A stretch of DNA of 6,678 nucleotides from Cytophagia bacterium (GCA_013373005.1 JABXIP010000063.1:1-6678); one strand, 5' to 3'; positions 1-5,680 are shown, counted from the first letter of the stretch. Notes: a model not told the origin generated them from the sequence alone. Numbers and translations are program-made.

Positions 1-897
1 CCTGCCTTGGAGTTTATGAGAACCAATGAAGATCATGAACCTGATTTGGACGTGATCAGCGAAAAGCTTTCAGCCATTTTGGCGAAGCAAGGCAACAAAG
101 GCTTATTCATTACTCAAGGCTATATCTGTAAAAACCATAAAGGTGAGATTGATAACCTCCAAAGAGGAGGAAGCGACTATACGGCATCATTGATTGGTGC
201 GGCCATTAGAGCGACAGACGTGCAAATTTGGACCGACATTGACGGCATGCACAACAACGACCCTCGTGTTGTTGATAAGACCTACCCAATTGCAGAGCTT
301 TCATTCGATGAGGCTGCCGAGCTAGCTTACTTCGGAGCTAAGATTCTGCACCCCGCTTCCATCTGGCCAGCTCAGAAATATGGCATTCCCGTAAAGCTGC
401 TCAATACCATGCAGCCTGAAGCTAAGGGAACGGTAATTAGCCAAAGCACTATTTCTGCCGATGTAAAAGCCATTGCCGCAAAAGATGGTATCACGGCCAT
501 TAAGGTAAAGTCTACCAGAATGCTTTTGGCCTATGGTTTCCTAAGAAGGATTTTCGAAATATTCGAAAAGTATCGTACGCCTATCGATATGATCACCACT
601 TCAGAGGTGGCTGTTTCTGTGACTATTGATGAAGATGAGCACCTCGACAAAATTGTGAAAGAGCTTAGCCAGTTCGGTCAGGTGGAAATTGATAAGGGAC
701 AAACCATCATTTGTATTGTCGGTAACTTTGTAGCCGAGCAAAAAGGTATTGTAACGAAGATTTTCGATGCGCTTGAAGAGACTCCTATTCGTATGATTTC
801 ATACGGTGGTAGCCGTCATAACATTTCGCTATTGACAGACAGCTCGAATAAAGAGTATGCTCTGAAAAAGCTGAATGAGCATATGTTTGGGCTTTGA
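1..897 (+). CDS. lysC: Aspartate kinase, monofunctional (5'-truncated by window edge)
   Basis: Aspartate kinase phosphorylates L-aspartate with ATP, the first step toward lysine (diaminopimelate), threonine and methionine, in the cytoplasm. The frame is open from base 1, so the start lies outside the window; about 298 residues are present, and roughly the first third is missing compared with the ~450 residues of E. coli LysC. Visible kinase motifs are FITQGYI followed by NLQRGGSDYTA (about bases 157-186), then WTDIDGMHNNDPRVV and FGAKILHPASI, which are typical of the amino-acid kinase fold. From about base 465 two ACT domains follow (DGITAIKVKS and GQTIICIVGN regions), ending in SRHNISLLTD and a helix. 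Tandem ACT domains normally give feedback inhibition by lysine or threonine. The protein stops after the second ACT domain, so no homoserine dehydrogenase is fused. It is convergent with the minus-strand genes to its right. No intrinsic terminator was seen just after the TGA stop. Confidence 0.96.
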   Translation, partial: PALEFMRTNEDHEPDLDVISEKLSAILAKQGNKGLFITQGYICKNHKGEIDNLQRGGSDYTASLIGAAIRATDVQIWTDIDGMHNNDPRVVDKTYPIAELSFDEAAELAYFGAKILHPASIWPAQKYGIPVKLLNTMQPEAKGTVISQSTISADVKAIAAKDGITAIKVKSTRMLLAYGFLRRIFEIFEKYRTPIDMITTSEVAVSVTIDEDEHLDKIVKELSQFGQVEIDKGQTIICIVGNFVAEQKGIVTKIFDALEETPIRMISYGGSRHNISLLTDSSNKEYALKKLNEHMFGL

Positions 898-938
898 GAA
901 GTAGTATTGCGTAGTGGGTATTGAGTATTGAGACTAGA
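898..938. repeat. Degenerate heptameric repeat, left arm of an inverted pair
   Basis: Starting right after the lysC stop codon, the sequence reads as a run of seven-base units: GTATTGC (904-910), GTAGTGG (911-917), GTATTGA (918-924), GTATTGA (925-931) and GACTAGA (932-938), preceded by GAAGTAGTA at 898-906. A related run in the opposite orientation lies at 1128-1163. The two arms share GAAGTAGTA, a perfect 12-base core (918-929 with 1139-1150) and CTAGA at the inner end. The pair is visible directly; whether it is a dispersed genomic repeat cannot be told from one window. Confidence 0.75.
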
Positions 939-952
939 TTTTGGAAAGAGAT

Positions 953-1122
953 CTAATTTGAGCCAGTCAATATCATTATCCCTAAAAGAATTAAGCCAAG
1001 ACTTAATACGATTCCTTTTGAGTTGAACAACCACGGTGAAGGTCATGTGGTTTGATCAGAATCTTAATTCCAAGTGCTAATCCTAGGGTAATGCTTATGA
1101 TACCAGCTACTGTTGCTGCCAT
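953..1122 (-). pseudogene. Small two-helix membrane protein gene, apparently frameshifted
   Basis: An ATG at 1122 opens a 39-residue reading frame beginning MAATVAGIISITLGLALGIK, a clear membrane helix, which then turns hydrophilic and stops at 1005-1003. In another frame of the same strand the sequence continues as SKGIVLSLGLILLGIMILTG and stops with TAG at 955-953, which is a second convincing membrane helix. The two pieces together would make a protein of about 56 residues with two transmembrane helices joined by a short loop. Adding one base (or losing two) between about 1042 and 1020 would restore it. The total span is 170 nt, one short of a whole number of codons. It could be a decayed gene, a sequencing error, or chance hydrophobicity of two unrelated frames. 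No family is recognised. It sits between the two heptameric repeat arms. Confidence 0.4.
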
Positions 1123-1127
1123 AAAAG

Positions 1128-1163
1128 TCTAGGTACTGAATACTCAATACTTTGTACTACTTC
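1128..1163. repeat. Degenerate heptameric repeat, right arm of an inverted pair
   Basis: Read on the minus strand from 1163, this stretch gives GAAGTAGTA, then AAGTATTGAGTATTCAGTAC, then CTAGA. It contains heptads GTATTGA (1150-1144), GTATTCA (1143-1137) and GTACCTA (1136-1130). It mirrors the arm at 898-938 with an internal length difference. The outer end overlaps the stop codon and last codons of the minus-strand membrane protein gene ending at 1157, so that gene's C-terminal residues may be part of the repeat. Confidence 0.7.
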
Positions 1164-1606
1164 ACTGGTGCATAAGGGTTAATCTCCTTGAGCTTTTCTT
1201 CTAGTAACCGAAGATCTTTCAGGCGCATCCAGCTGACTTTAATGCGGTGCTTTTTCAGCTTATCTTCTTCATCAAGCACATTGAGGCCAATGTGAAGGTG
1301 ATCTGTCTCAAAGTAGCTGTCGAAGTTGTATTTAGTAATGAGCAATGACTTCTGCTTTTTGGAGAAGAGCTTTTGAGTATTGATGACCATTCCTCCATCA
1401 GCTTCTGCCGCATGCAAATAGATCGGCCAGTTAACGAAGGAAGACATAAAGCCAAACAGTGGTGCAAAGGCCGCCAGCAAAATCAGGTTAGGTAAGTCGG
1501 GGGCAATAATAAATTTGTAAACGAACATAAATACTACAAACAGCCCGTAGAAATAGAGCAAGTACTTAAACCTGTTAACCCTGCCTTTGTTGTTGATATC
1601 TTTCAT
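1157..1606 (-). CDS. Hypothetical membrane protein with two transmembrane helices and a cytosolic-type tail
   Basis: This 149-residue protein is not recognised. It has a short basic N-terminus (residues 1-14, rich in K, R and N), two hydrophobic helices at about residues 15-34 and 40-59, and a charged soluble domain from about 60 to 149. The N-terminal charge and the short inter-helix loop suggest an inner-membrane hairpin with both ends in the cytoplasm. The tail alternates beta-like stretches (SLLITKYNF, HLHIGLNVL, HRIKVSWMRL) and ends in a charged helix, DLRLLEEKLKEI. This is loosely reminiscent of small membrane-tethered PH-like domains, but that is only an impression. Its ATG follows the stop of the upstream gene after one base (TAG-A-ATG), so the two are almost certainly co-transcribed and translationally coupled. 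The stop codon falls inside the right heptameric repeat arm. Confidence 0.8.
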   Translation of the reverse strand: MKDINNKGRVNRFKYLLYFYGLFVVFMFVYKFIIAPDLPNLILLAAFAPLFGFMSSFVNWPIYLHAAEADGGMVINTQKLFSKKQKSLLITKYNFDSYFETDHLHIGLNVLDEEDKLKKHRIKVSWMRLKDLRLLEEKLKEINPYAPVK

Positions 1607-1607
1607 T

Positions 1608-2222
1608 CTAGTATTTCATTTCATCTCTCCAAATCACGGAATCTTTTTCAATAACGGTTAACATGAGCTTGTCGTTACTTGATTGATCTAAGCTCAGTTT
1701 AGATGAATATCCTGGATCAGGCCAGAAATATTTTTTACTATCCTTTTCCAATTCAAAGACTATTAAAACGGGTTGATACAATTTGACTACTTTATTACTT
1801 GCGTCAAGTATTCCGTTCATATAGACTTTATAAATATGACCATTTTTTAATTTCTGGGTCGAGTCTGGTCCAATATCTCCGATTTCAATTAATATCCCAA
1901 TGAGCCCTACAGTGCCAATAAAAATATTGAGAAGGGCCATTGGTATTCCGATGATTTTGGACAGAATTTGATAAGCCCTGTATCTGTTATTCCAACCAAT
2001 CCATATCAATATCCAAGCAGTGAATATTATAACCGAAAAGAGCAACCAATCAACGAAATAGCTGACTGTAGAAAACTTCATGAATGTAGAGAAAAGAATG
2101 ACAGTGGATGCCAATGAAAGTCTAATTATAAGCTTTTGCGAAAGCTTTGACTTCTTGACCATCCAAAATGTCAAAAATGGATAGATCCAAAGAGTTAGAA
2201 TGGCAATTACAAACAAGCCCAT
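1608..2222 (-). CDS. Hypothetical polytopic membrane protein (about four transmembrane helices)
   Basis: This 204-residue protein is not recognised. Hydrophobic segments occur at about residues 3-21, 31-49, 55-77 and 91-113, followed by a soluble C-terminal region of about 90 residues. That region contains beta-rich stretches (HIYKVYMNGILD, PVLIVFELEKD, KLMLTVIEKDSVIW). With four helices and a basic loop KKSKLSQK after the first, both ends should lie on the same side of the inner membrane. The ATG overlaps the TGA stop of the upstream RNA methyltransferase gene by one base, and the next gene starts one base after this stop, so all three are likely one transcript. Its base composition is noticeably more AT-rich than that of its neighbours, which may just reflect the hydrophobic codons. 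Confidence 0.82.
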   Translation of the reverse strand: MGLFVIAILTLWIYPFLTFWMVKKSKLSQKLIIRLSLASTVILFSTFMKFSTVSYFVDWLLFSVIIFTAWILIWIGWNNRYRAYQILSKIIGIPMALLNIFIGTVGLIGILIEIGDIGPDSTQKLKNGHIYKVYMNGILDASNKVVKLYQPVLIVFELEKDSKKYFWPDPGYSSKLSLDQSSNDKLMLTVIEKDSVIWRDEMKY

Positions 2223-2752
2223 CAGAACTTCAACTTACTCAAGATATCCCATAAAACCACTCCCATACTTACGCTTACGTTGATAGAATGTTTGGTGCCA
2301 AATTGCGGTATTTCCAGACAGAGGTCTGCTGATTCAACAACTTCTTCCTCCACGCCAAAAACCTCGTTCCCAAACACCAGAGCTAGTTTTTCTTCAGCTT
2401 TGGGTTGGAAGGTTTCGAGCGAAGTGCTTTTATCGGCTTGCTCTACTGCCGCTACTTTATAACCGGCAATTCGCAAATCTTCGCAAGCTTCAGTAGTAGT
2501 GTCAAAGTATTTCCATTCTACCGAGTCTGTTGCGCCCAGAGCAGTTTTATGAATCTCGCGATGCGGAGGTTGGGCTGTGATGCCACAGAGATAAATGGCT
2601 TCAATTGCAAAGGCATCTGCTGTGCGAAAGGCCGAGCCAACATTGTGCATACTGCGGATATTATCGAGTACCAAAATGATTGGATTCTTCTCCTGCTCCT
2701 TAAAGGTTTCCAGGTCGGGACGGTTAAGCTCTTCGTTGCTGATTTTTCGCAT
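2222..2752 (-). CDS. SpoU/TrmH-family RNA 2'-O-methyltransferase
   Basis: A SPOUT-superfamily enzyme that methylates a ribose 2'-hydroxyl in tRNA or rRNA using S-adenosylmethionine. All three SpoU motifs are visible: motif 1 DNIRSMHNVGSAFRTADAF (residues 30-48, with the catalytic-type Arg in SAFRTADAF), motif 2 LALVFGNEVFGV (123-134), and motif 3 IPQFGTKHSINVSVSMGVV (148-166), which form the trefoil-knot cofactor site. At 176 residues it lacks the extra N-terminal RNA-binding domain of RlmB-type enzymes and is closer in size to TrmL-like minimal members, with short extensions at both ends. The exact RNA target cannot be read from the sequence. The ATG at 2752 is preferred over an in-frame TTG at 2797, because the upstream extension adds 15 residues outside the family core. 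It is the first gene of a tightly packed three-gene run. Confidence 0.93.
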   Translation of the reverse strand: MRKISNEELNRPDLETFKEQEKNPIILVLDNIRSMHNVGSAFRTADAFAIEAIYLCGITAQPPHREIHKTALGATDSVEWKYFDTTTEACEDLRIAGYKVAAVEQADKSTSLETFQPKAEEKLALVFGNEVFGVEEEVVESADLCLEIPQFGTKHSINVSVSMGVVLWDILSKLKF

Positions 2753-2756
2753 GGTG

Positions 2757-2764
2757 CAAAAATA
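2757..2764 (-). promoter_or_regulatory. Possible Bacteroidota -7 promoter box (TATTTTTG)
   Basis: On the minus strand TATTTTTG matches the Bacteroidota -7 consensus TAnnTTTG. It ends only four bases before the chosen ATG of the methyltransferase gene, so transcription would begin at or next to the start codon and the message would be almost leaderless. No TTG -33 element is evident at the usual spacing of about 19 bases upstream, which weakens the call. Confidence 0.25.
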
Positions 2765-2813
2765 TGAAAGTATACGAATAAGACCTTTAGAAGCCAATTT
2801 GGAAGATGCTCAT

Positions 2814-2850
2814 CCTTGCAGATTCGGAATTGCATTCCAAATTTGCAAGG
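2814..2850. repeat. 37-nt near-perfect palindrome (hairpin)
   Basis: The arms are CCTTGCA (2814-2820) with TGCAAGG (2844-2850), GATTC (2821-2825) with AAATT (2839-2843; one G-T wobble and one mismatch), and GGAAT (2826-2830) with ATTCC (2834-2838), around a three-base TGC loop. Sixteen of seventeen positions can pair. No T-tract follows on either strand, so it does not look like a standard intrinsic terminator. It lies between the coiled-coil gene's terminator and the methyltransferase gene, and could be an RNA-processing hairpin, a protein-binding palindrome or a dispersed repeat. Confidence 0.7.
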
Positions 2851-2865
2851 TTAATTGGTTCAGAA

Positions 2866-2903
2866 ATTAAACAAAAAGAAACCCTGACGCTCCCGCCAGG
2901 GCT
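2866..2903 (-). terminator. Intrinsic terminator after the membrane-anchored coiled-coil gene
   Basis: On the minus strand a GC-rich hairpin is followed by the T-rich run TTTCTTTTTGTTTAATT. The stem pairs CCCTG (plus-strand 2882-2886) with CAGGG (2897-2901), with one mismatch and then two further GC pairs around a four-base loop. It lies about 45 nt after the stop of the gene at 2946-3857 and would separate it from the methyltransferase operon. Confidence 0.75.
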
Positions 2904-2906
2904 TCC

Positions 2907-2924
2907 GTCCCGAATGCTCGGGAC
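2907..2924. repeat. Perfect short palindrome GTCCCGA-ATGC-TCGGGAC
   Basis: Seven-base arms (2907-2913 and 2918-2924) match perfectly around a four-base loop. It lies between the coiled-coil gene stop and the intrinsic terminator. Similar TCCCGA/TCGGGA hairpins are, from general familiarity, frequent between genes in Bacteroidota genomes, so this is probably a dispersed palindromic unit. It may add to termination or protect the 3' end of the message. Confidence 0.75.
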
Positions 2925-2945
2925 TCCTCATCACCAATCAACAAC

Positions 2946-3857
2946 TCATATTTTTTTAGAAATCACCAAGTATTTGGAAACTTTCCAGAAAGCCTCAGGG
3001 TCGGTGATTTCCAGTACTTTCTCTGATTCGGTTTCACCCGGAACGATCTGATAAGATCCCTGAGGGTGGCTGCTCACCAGACTAAGAGAAGCTGCCTCAA
3101 TTCGTAGCTTCTGCATGTTTCGTCTGTCCACTGTCATAAAGGCTTTCGTGTCTGCCTCTTCTTGCAAAGCCACTCGCTTGCCGAAGATGCCTAAGAACCC
3201 ACCTTCTTTAGCTACTACACCTTTAGACTCCAGGTCTTCGAAGGTGCCAATAGCCAAAAAGCTCTTATTCAATTCGCTGTTTTGAGCAGTTAATTGCTGC
3301 ACCTCTAAGGCTCTTTGCTCCAAATCGTTCAATTGAGCGTTGATGGTTACATTGAGTGAGTCTTGTTGGCTGATCATCATGGCTAGGGTCTCATCTTTCT
3401 TGCTCAATTCTGCTTTCAATGTGCTAATCACATCTGCCCTCTCACTCAACTCTGCCTGCAGGCCGTTGATACGTTTTTCAAATACTCCAAGCTTTAGGTT
3501 GGCGCTTTTGGCATCATCTTCCAGCTTCTTCAAGTCCTGCTTGCTGCGAAAAATCAAATCATCTATCATGCTTATCTCCTTAAATATTCTCTCATTGTTT
3601 CTGCGGTCAAGTCTGTCGTTGCCCTGATGTTGAATGAGGTTTTCCTTTTCAAGGATATCGCTGATTTGGTCTTCTACTTTATCGTAAAGGCCAAGCATAT
3701 CTTCAAATGCCGATTCTTTCTCGATCATTTGCGCCTCCAGCTGATTGAACTGGTCTGTGAGTACTTCTTTTTTTTTGGTTACGGAAGATATTCCGAACCA
3801 CATGGCTATGGTTAATGCTCCGAGCAAAACCACGCCTACTTTCATCGATTGTTTCAT
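2946..3857 (-). CDS. Membrane-anchored coiled-coil protein, paralogue of the lipoprotein at 4737-5654
   Basis: This 303-residue protein has a hydrophobic segment at about residues 6-25, followed by basic KKK, then a long coiled coil (about 28-200), and a compact C-terminal domain (about 201-303). There is no lipobox cysteine, so it is more likely held by an uncleaved inner-membrane helix with the rest in the periplasm. It aligns end to end with the lipoprotein: KENL, MIDDL, LKLGVFEKRI and TLKAEL in the coil, then AIGTFEDL, KEGGFLG, SSHPQGSY and FWKVSKYLVI in the C-terminal domain. Proteins with this coil plus FW-SKYLV ending are, as I recall, widespread in Bacteroidota, and some carry a label as Cbp1-type collagen-binding adhesins; that label should not be taken as function here. 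It follows a 188-nt gap after the porin-like gene and its terminator, so it probably has its own promoter, though no box stands out. A second in-frame ATG lies four codons in. Confidence 0.88.
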   Translation of the reverse strand: MKQSMKVGVVLLGALTIAMWFGISSVTKKKEVLTDQFNQLEAQMIEKESAFEDMLGLYDKVEDQISDILEKENLIQHQGNDRLDRRNNERIFKEISMIDDLIFRSKQDLKKLEDDAKSANLKLGVFEKRINGLQAELSERADVISTLKAELSKKDETLAMMISQQDSLNVTINAQLNDLEQRALEVQQLTAQNSELNKSFLAIGTFEDLESKGVVAKEGGFLGIFGKRVALQEEADTKAFMTVDRRNMQKLRIEAASLSLVSSHPQGSYQIVPGETESEKVLEITDPEAFWKVSKYLVISKKI

Positions 3858-4018
3858 CTTACTTACGTTTATGGGTTGCTAAAAAATTTCTAATCTATTC
3901 CCGAAGGAAAAAGTGATGAAACGTCTGTTATTAGTTGGTTGGTGGTTGTGGTTCGACCTAAGACATTTTTATAACGAAGTATTTAGTTATTAGTATGTGA
4001 TAGATCTATTTTGGTTAA

Positions 4019-4043
4019 AGAAAGTGGCCTTACGCCACTTTCT
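4019..4043 (-). terminator. Hairpin terminator after the PorT-like gene
   Basis: A perfect ten-base inverted repeat, AGAAAGTGGC (4019-4028) and GCCACTTTCT (4034-4043), encloses a five-base loop two bases after the minus-strand stop codon. On the minus strand the stem runs out into TTTCTTTAA, a modest T-tract. It probably ends the transcript coming from the 6250 side and separates it from the second coiled-coil gene. Confidence 0.7.
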
Positions 4044-4045
4044 GT

Positions 4046-4663
4046 CTAGTTCAAGCCTAAACCTAAACTCAGGGTCAATGCTGAATTTTTTGCATTTTCG
4101 GTTGCCTGACCGGCAAAACTTCCGTCTTTACCAATCTCGCGCATACCGTAGTTATATCTAAGGTCTATATGGCCTCCGGTAAAGCCCAGAGAAAACCCAA
4201 GAGCTGCTCCGTAGTCTACCGTATTAAAATCGTCTCGATCTAGTTCGGCAATCTGATTAATGTTTCCATCGCTGTCTACATCTTTCACATTGGCTCCTAC
4301 CAGTAGTCCGAAGTAAGGACCGGCATGGATATCCAATGGTCCGGCTTTCACCGAAAGCATTACGGGCATTTTTATGTAGTTCAGGTTAAACCTGTAATGG
4401 CCGCTTCCCTGAAGAAAATTGTCGTATGTAGCTGCTGCACCCTTCTGGCTGTAGAGCAACTCATGTCTTATACCTACGCCTGCCGGTGCTCCCCATCGGT
4501 TGTAAAGACCTACATTGATACCGATTTTTGAGTTTTCGTCATCCACATTATCGATGTACAAATTCGACATGTTGGCACCTATAATTAGTCCTCCTTGTGC
4601 TTTTGCTGCACTTACTCCCAAAAGGAGCATAGGTAGTATTAGTATTAAGATTCGCTTTTTCAT
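4046..4663 (-). CDS. Outer-membrane beta-barrel protein (PorT-like porin family)
   Basis: This 205-residue protein has a clear signal peptide: MKKR, a leucine/isoleucine core, and a likely signal peptidase I site after AKA (about residues 20-22). The mature part has alternating hydrophobic strands with glycine and aromatic residues, such as GLIIGANMSNLYI, GIRHELLYSQKGA, LNYIKMPVMLSVKAG, DIHAGPYFGLLVGA, VDYGAALGFSLGF and HIDLRYNYGM. The NYIKMPVML block followed by a GPYFGLLVGA-type strand is characteristic of the small Bacteroidota outer-membrane barrels annotated as porin family or PorT-like; eight to ten strands are likely. The C-terminus ends LGLGLN rather than with an aromatic residue. Cargo or channel activity cannot be deduced. 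It lies 73 nt after the coiled-coil lipoprotein gene, with a hairpin in the gap, and is closed by a hairpin right after its stop. Confidence 0.88.
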   Translation of the reverse strand: MKKRILILILPMLLLGVSAAKAQGGLIIGANMSNLYIDNVDDENSKIGINVGLYNRWGAPAGVGIRHELLYSQKGAAATYDNFLQGSGHYRFNLNYIKMPVMLSVKAGPLDIHAGPYFGLLVGANVKDVDSDGNINQIAELDRDDFNTVDYGAALGFSLGFTGGHIDLRYNYGMREIGKDGSFAGQATENAKNSALTLSLGLGLN

Positions 4664-4691
4664 GATCGTTATGTTTTGGTTATCGATTGGT

Positions 4692-4722
4692 GGTATGACC
4701 TACCCTGTTGGGAGGCCATACC
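4692..4722. other. Strong intergenic hairpin between lipoprotein and PorT-like genes
   Basis: GGTATG (4692-4697) pairs with CATACC (4717-4722), and the stem continues inward through ACCT/GGGAGG-type pairing with one mismatch and one wobble to a loop around 4705-4709. No T-tract follows on the minus strand, so it is unlikely to be a full terminator. Sitting between two same-strand genes, it may act as a 3'-end stabiliser or a partial attenuator that sets the relative levels of lipoprotein and barrel message. Confidence 0.6.
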
Positions 4723-4736
4723 GATTTATGTTTGGA

Positions 4737-5654
4737 TTATCCCTTGGTAGTTACCACGAGATAATTCGAGATTTCCCAGAATTTTCTGGCGTCCAACACC
4801 TTCAGATACTTCACATTTTCGTCAATCTCATCTTGAACGATGGTGTAAGAACCTTCAGGATGTTCGGTTACCAACTCGAATTTGTCTGCTTCAATTTTCA
4901 ACTCAGAGAATTCTCTCACGTCTGCTTCAACAAACTTGTCTACTTCAGCCGTGGCCTTTAAATCTACAGTTCTACCTATCCAAAGGAATCCGCCTTCTTT
5001 GTCTACAAGCCCCTGTTCTTTAAGCTGCTTATAGCTTCCAACGGCATAGTGTACCTTATTCAGGTTGTCGTTATTGTTGGTCAGAATTTCAATTTCCCTG
5101 TCCTGCTCGGTGATCAACTGCTTCTGACTTACCGATTCAATTTTGATTGAATCATACTTCACTGCAAATACCTGTAGCTCCTGATTTTTCTCGGCTATCT
5201 CGGCTTTGAGAGTGGTAATGGTCTGTCTCTGTTCATCGAGCACATTAGATAGCTGATCGATTCGGGTTTTGAAGGCACCCATTTCAATATTGCTCTTCTT
5301 TAGTTGTGCTTTCAGGTTTTGAATAGATTGGTTAGACTCTTTTACCAGGTCGTCAATCAATTTCAATTCCTGCACCAGCTGATCTTCAGATTTTTTTTCT
5401 TCATTAGAAGTACTTACTACCAAATTCTCTCTTCTGGAAATTTCTGCTACCTGACTTTCAGCTTCGTTGAGCATAGAGATCAATTCATTGTAAGTTGAAT
5501 CTCTTCGCGCAAGCTCTCGCTCCATATTGTCAATCGTAGTCGATTGCTCTGCTATCTTTTGTTCGTCTTTTTTATTGCAACTGCTCAATACTACTGTTAC
5601 TCCAAGCATCAGTGCCAAAGGCAGTTTTATGCTACTTAATGTTCTCTTTTTCAT
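4737..5654 (-). CDS. Coiled-coil lipoprotein, likely surface-exposed or outer-membrane
   Basis: This 305-residue protein begins with a basic stretch, a hydrophobic core and the lipobox LSSC (residues 23-26), so it should be cleaved by signal peptidase II and lipidated at Cys26. The following NKKDE places lysine and acidic residues at +3 to +6, resembling the lipoprotein export signal known from Bacteroidota such as Capnocytophaga and Flavobacterium, which sends lipoproteins to the cell surface; this match is suggestive only. Residues about 30-200 are a nearly continuous coiled coil rich in E, K, Q and L. Residues about 201-305 form a compact domain with YAVGSYKQL, DKEGGFLWIG, TEHPEGSYTIV and FWEISNYLVV. 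It is a full-length paralogue of the protein encoded at 2946-3857. It lies 26 nt downstream of the beta-barrel gene at 5681-6250, consistent with one transcript. The molecular role is unknown; a structural tether or adhesin is plausible. Confidence 0.9.
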   Translation of the reverse strand: MKKRTLSSIKLPLALMLGVTVVLSSCNKKDEQKIAEQSTTIDNMERELARRDSTYNELISMLNEAESQVAEISRRENLVVSTSNEEKKSEDQLVQELKLIDDLVKESNQSIQNLKAQLKKSNIEMGAFKTRIDQLSNVLDEQRQTITTLKAEIAEKNQELQVFAVKYDSIKIESVSQKQLITEQDREIEILTNNNDNLNKVHYAVGSYKQLKEQGLVDKEGGFLWIGRTVDLKATAEVDKFVEADVREFSELKIEADKFELVTEHPEGSYTIVQDEIDENVKYLKVLDARKFWEISNYLVVTTKG

Positions 5655-5680
5655 GGCTCAGTTTTTTTAATGACTTGTTT

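Noticed and set aside
1003..1042. Programmed ribosomal frameshifting joining the two halves of the small membrane protein
   Set aside because: No slippery heptamer of the X-XXY-YYZ type and no clear downstream stimulatory structure was seen; mutation or sequence error is simpler.
816..1046. Minus-strand reading frame of 76 codons overlapping the lysC 3' end
   Set aside because: It runs antisense into a strongly supported coding region, has no family-like motif, and its part beyond lysC coincides with the repeat and the small frameshifted gene read in the wrong frame.
898..1163. Insertion sequence or CRISPR-like array
   Set aside because: There is no transposase, and the repeats are short degenerate heptads without regular spacers.
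2753..2797. N-terminal extension of the RNA methyltransferase from a TTG codon at 2797
   Set aside because: The extra 15 residues lie outside the SpoU core, TTG is a weak start, and an ATG at 2752 gives the usual compact length.
2405..2870. Plus-strand frames of 120 and 91 codons and a minus-strand frame of 105 codons in the methyltransferase region
   Set aside because: All overlap the methyltransferase, whose three SpoU motifs fix the true frame; their products have no coherent domain pattern.
3340..3815. Plus-strand frames of 95 and 62 codons opposite the coiled-coil gene
   Set aside because: Leucine- and serine-rich antisense products are expected from the complement of coiled-coil codons; the minus frame is confirmed by its paralogue.
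4325..4961. Plus-strand frames of 68 and 148 codons opposite the PorT-like and lipoprotein genes
   Set aside because: They are antisense to two well-supported exported proteins and show no recognisable motif or sensible start context.
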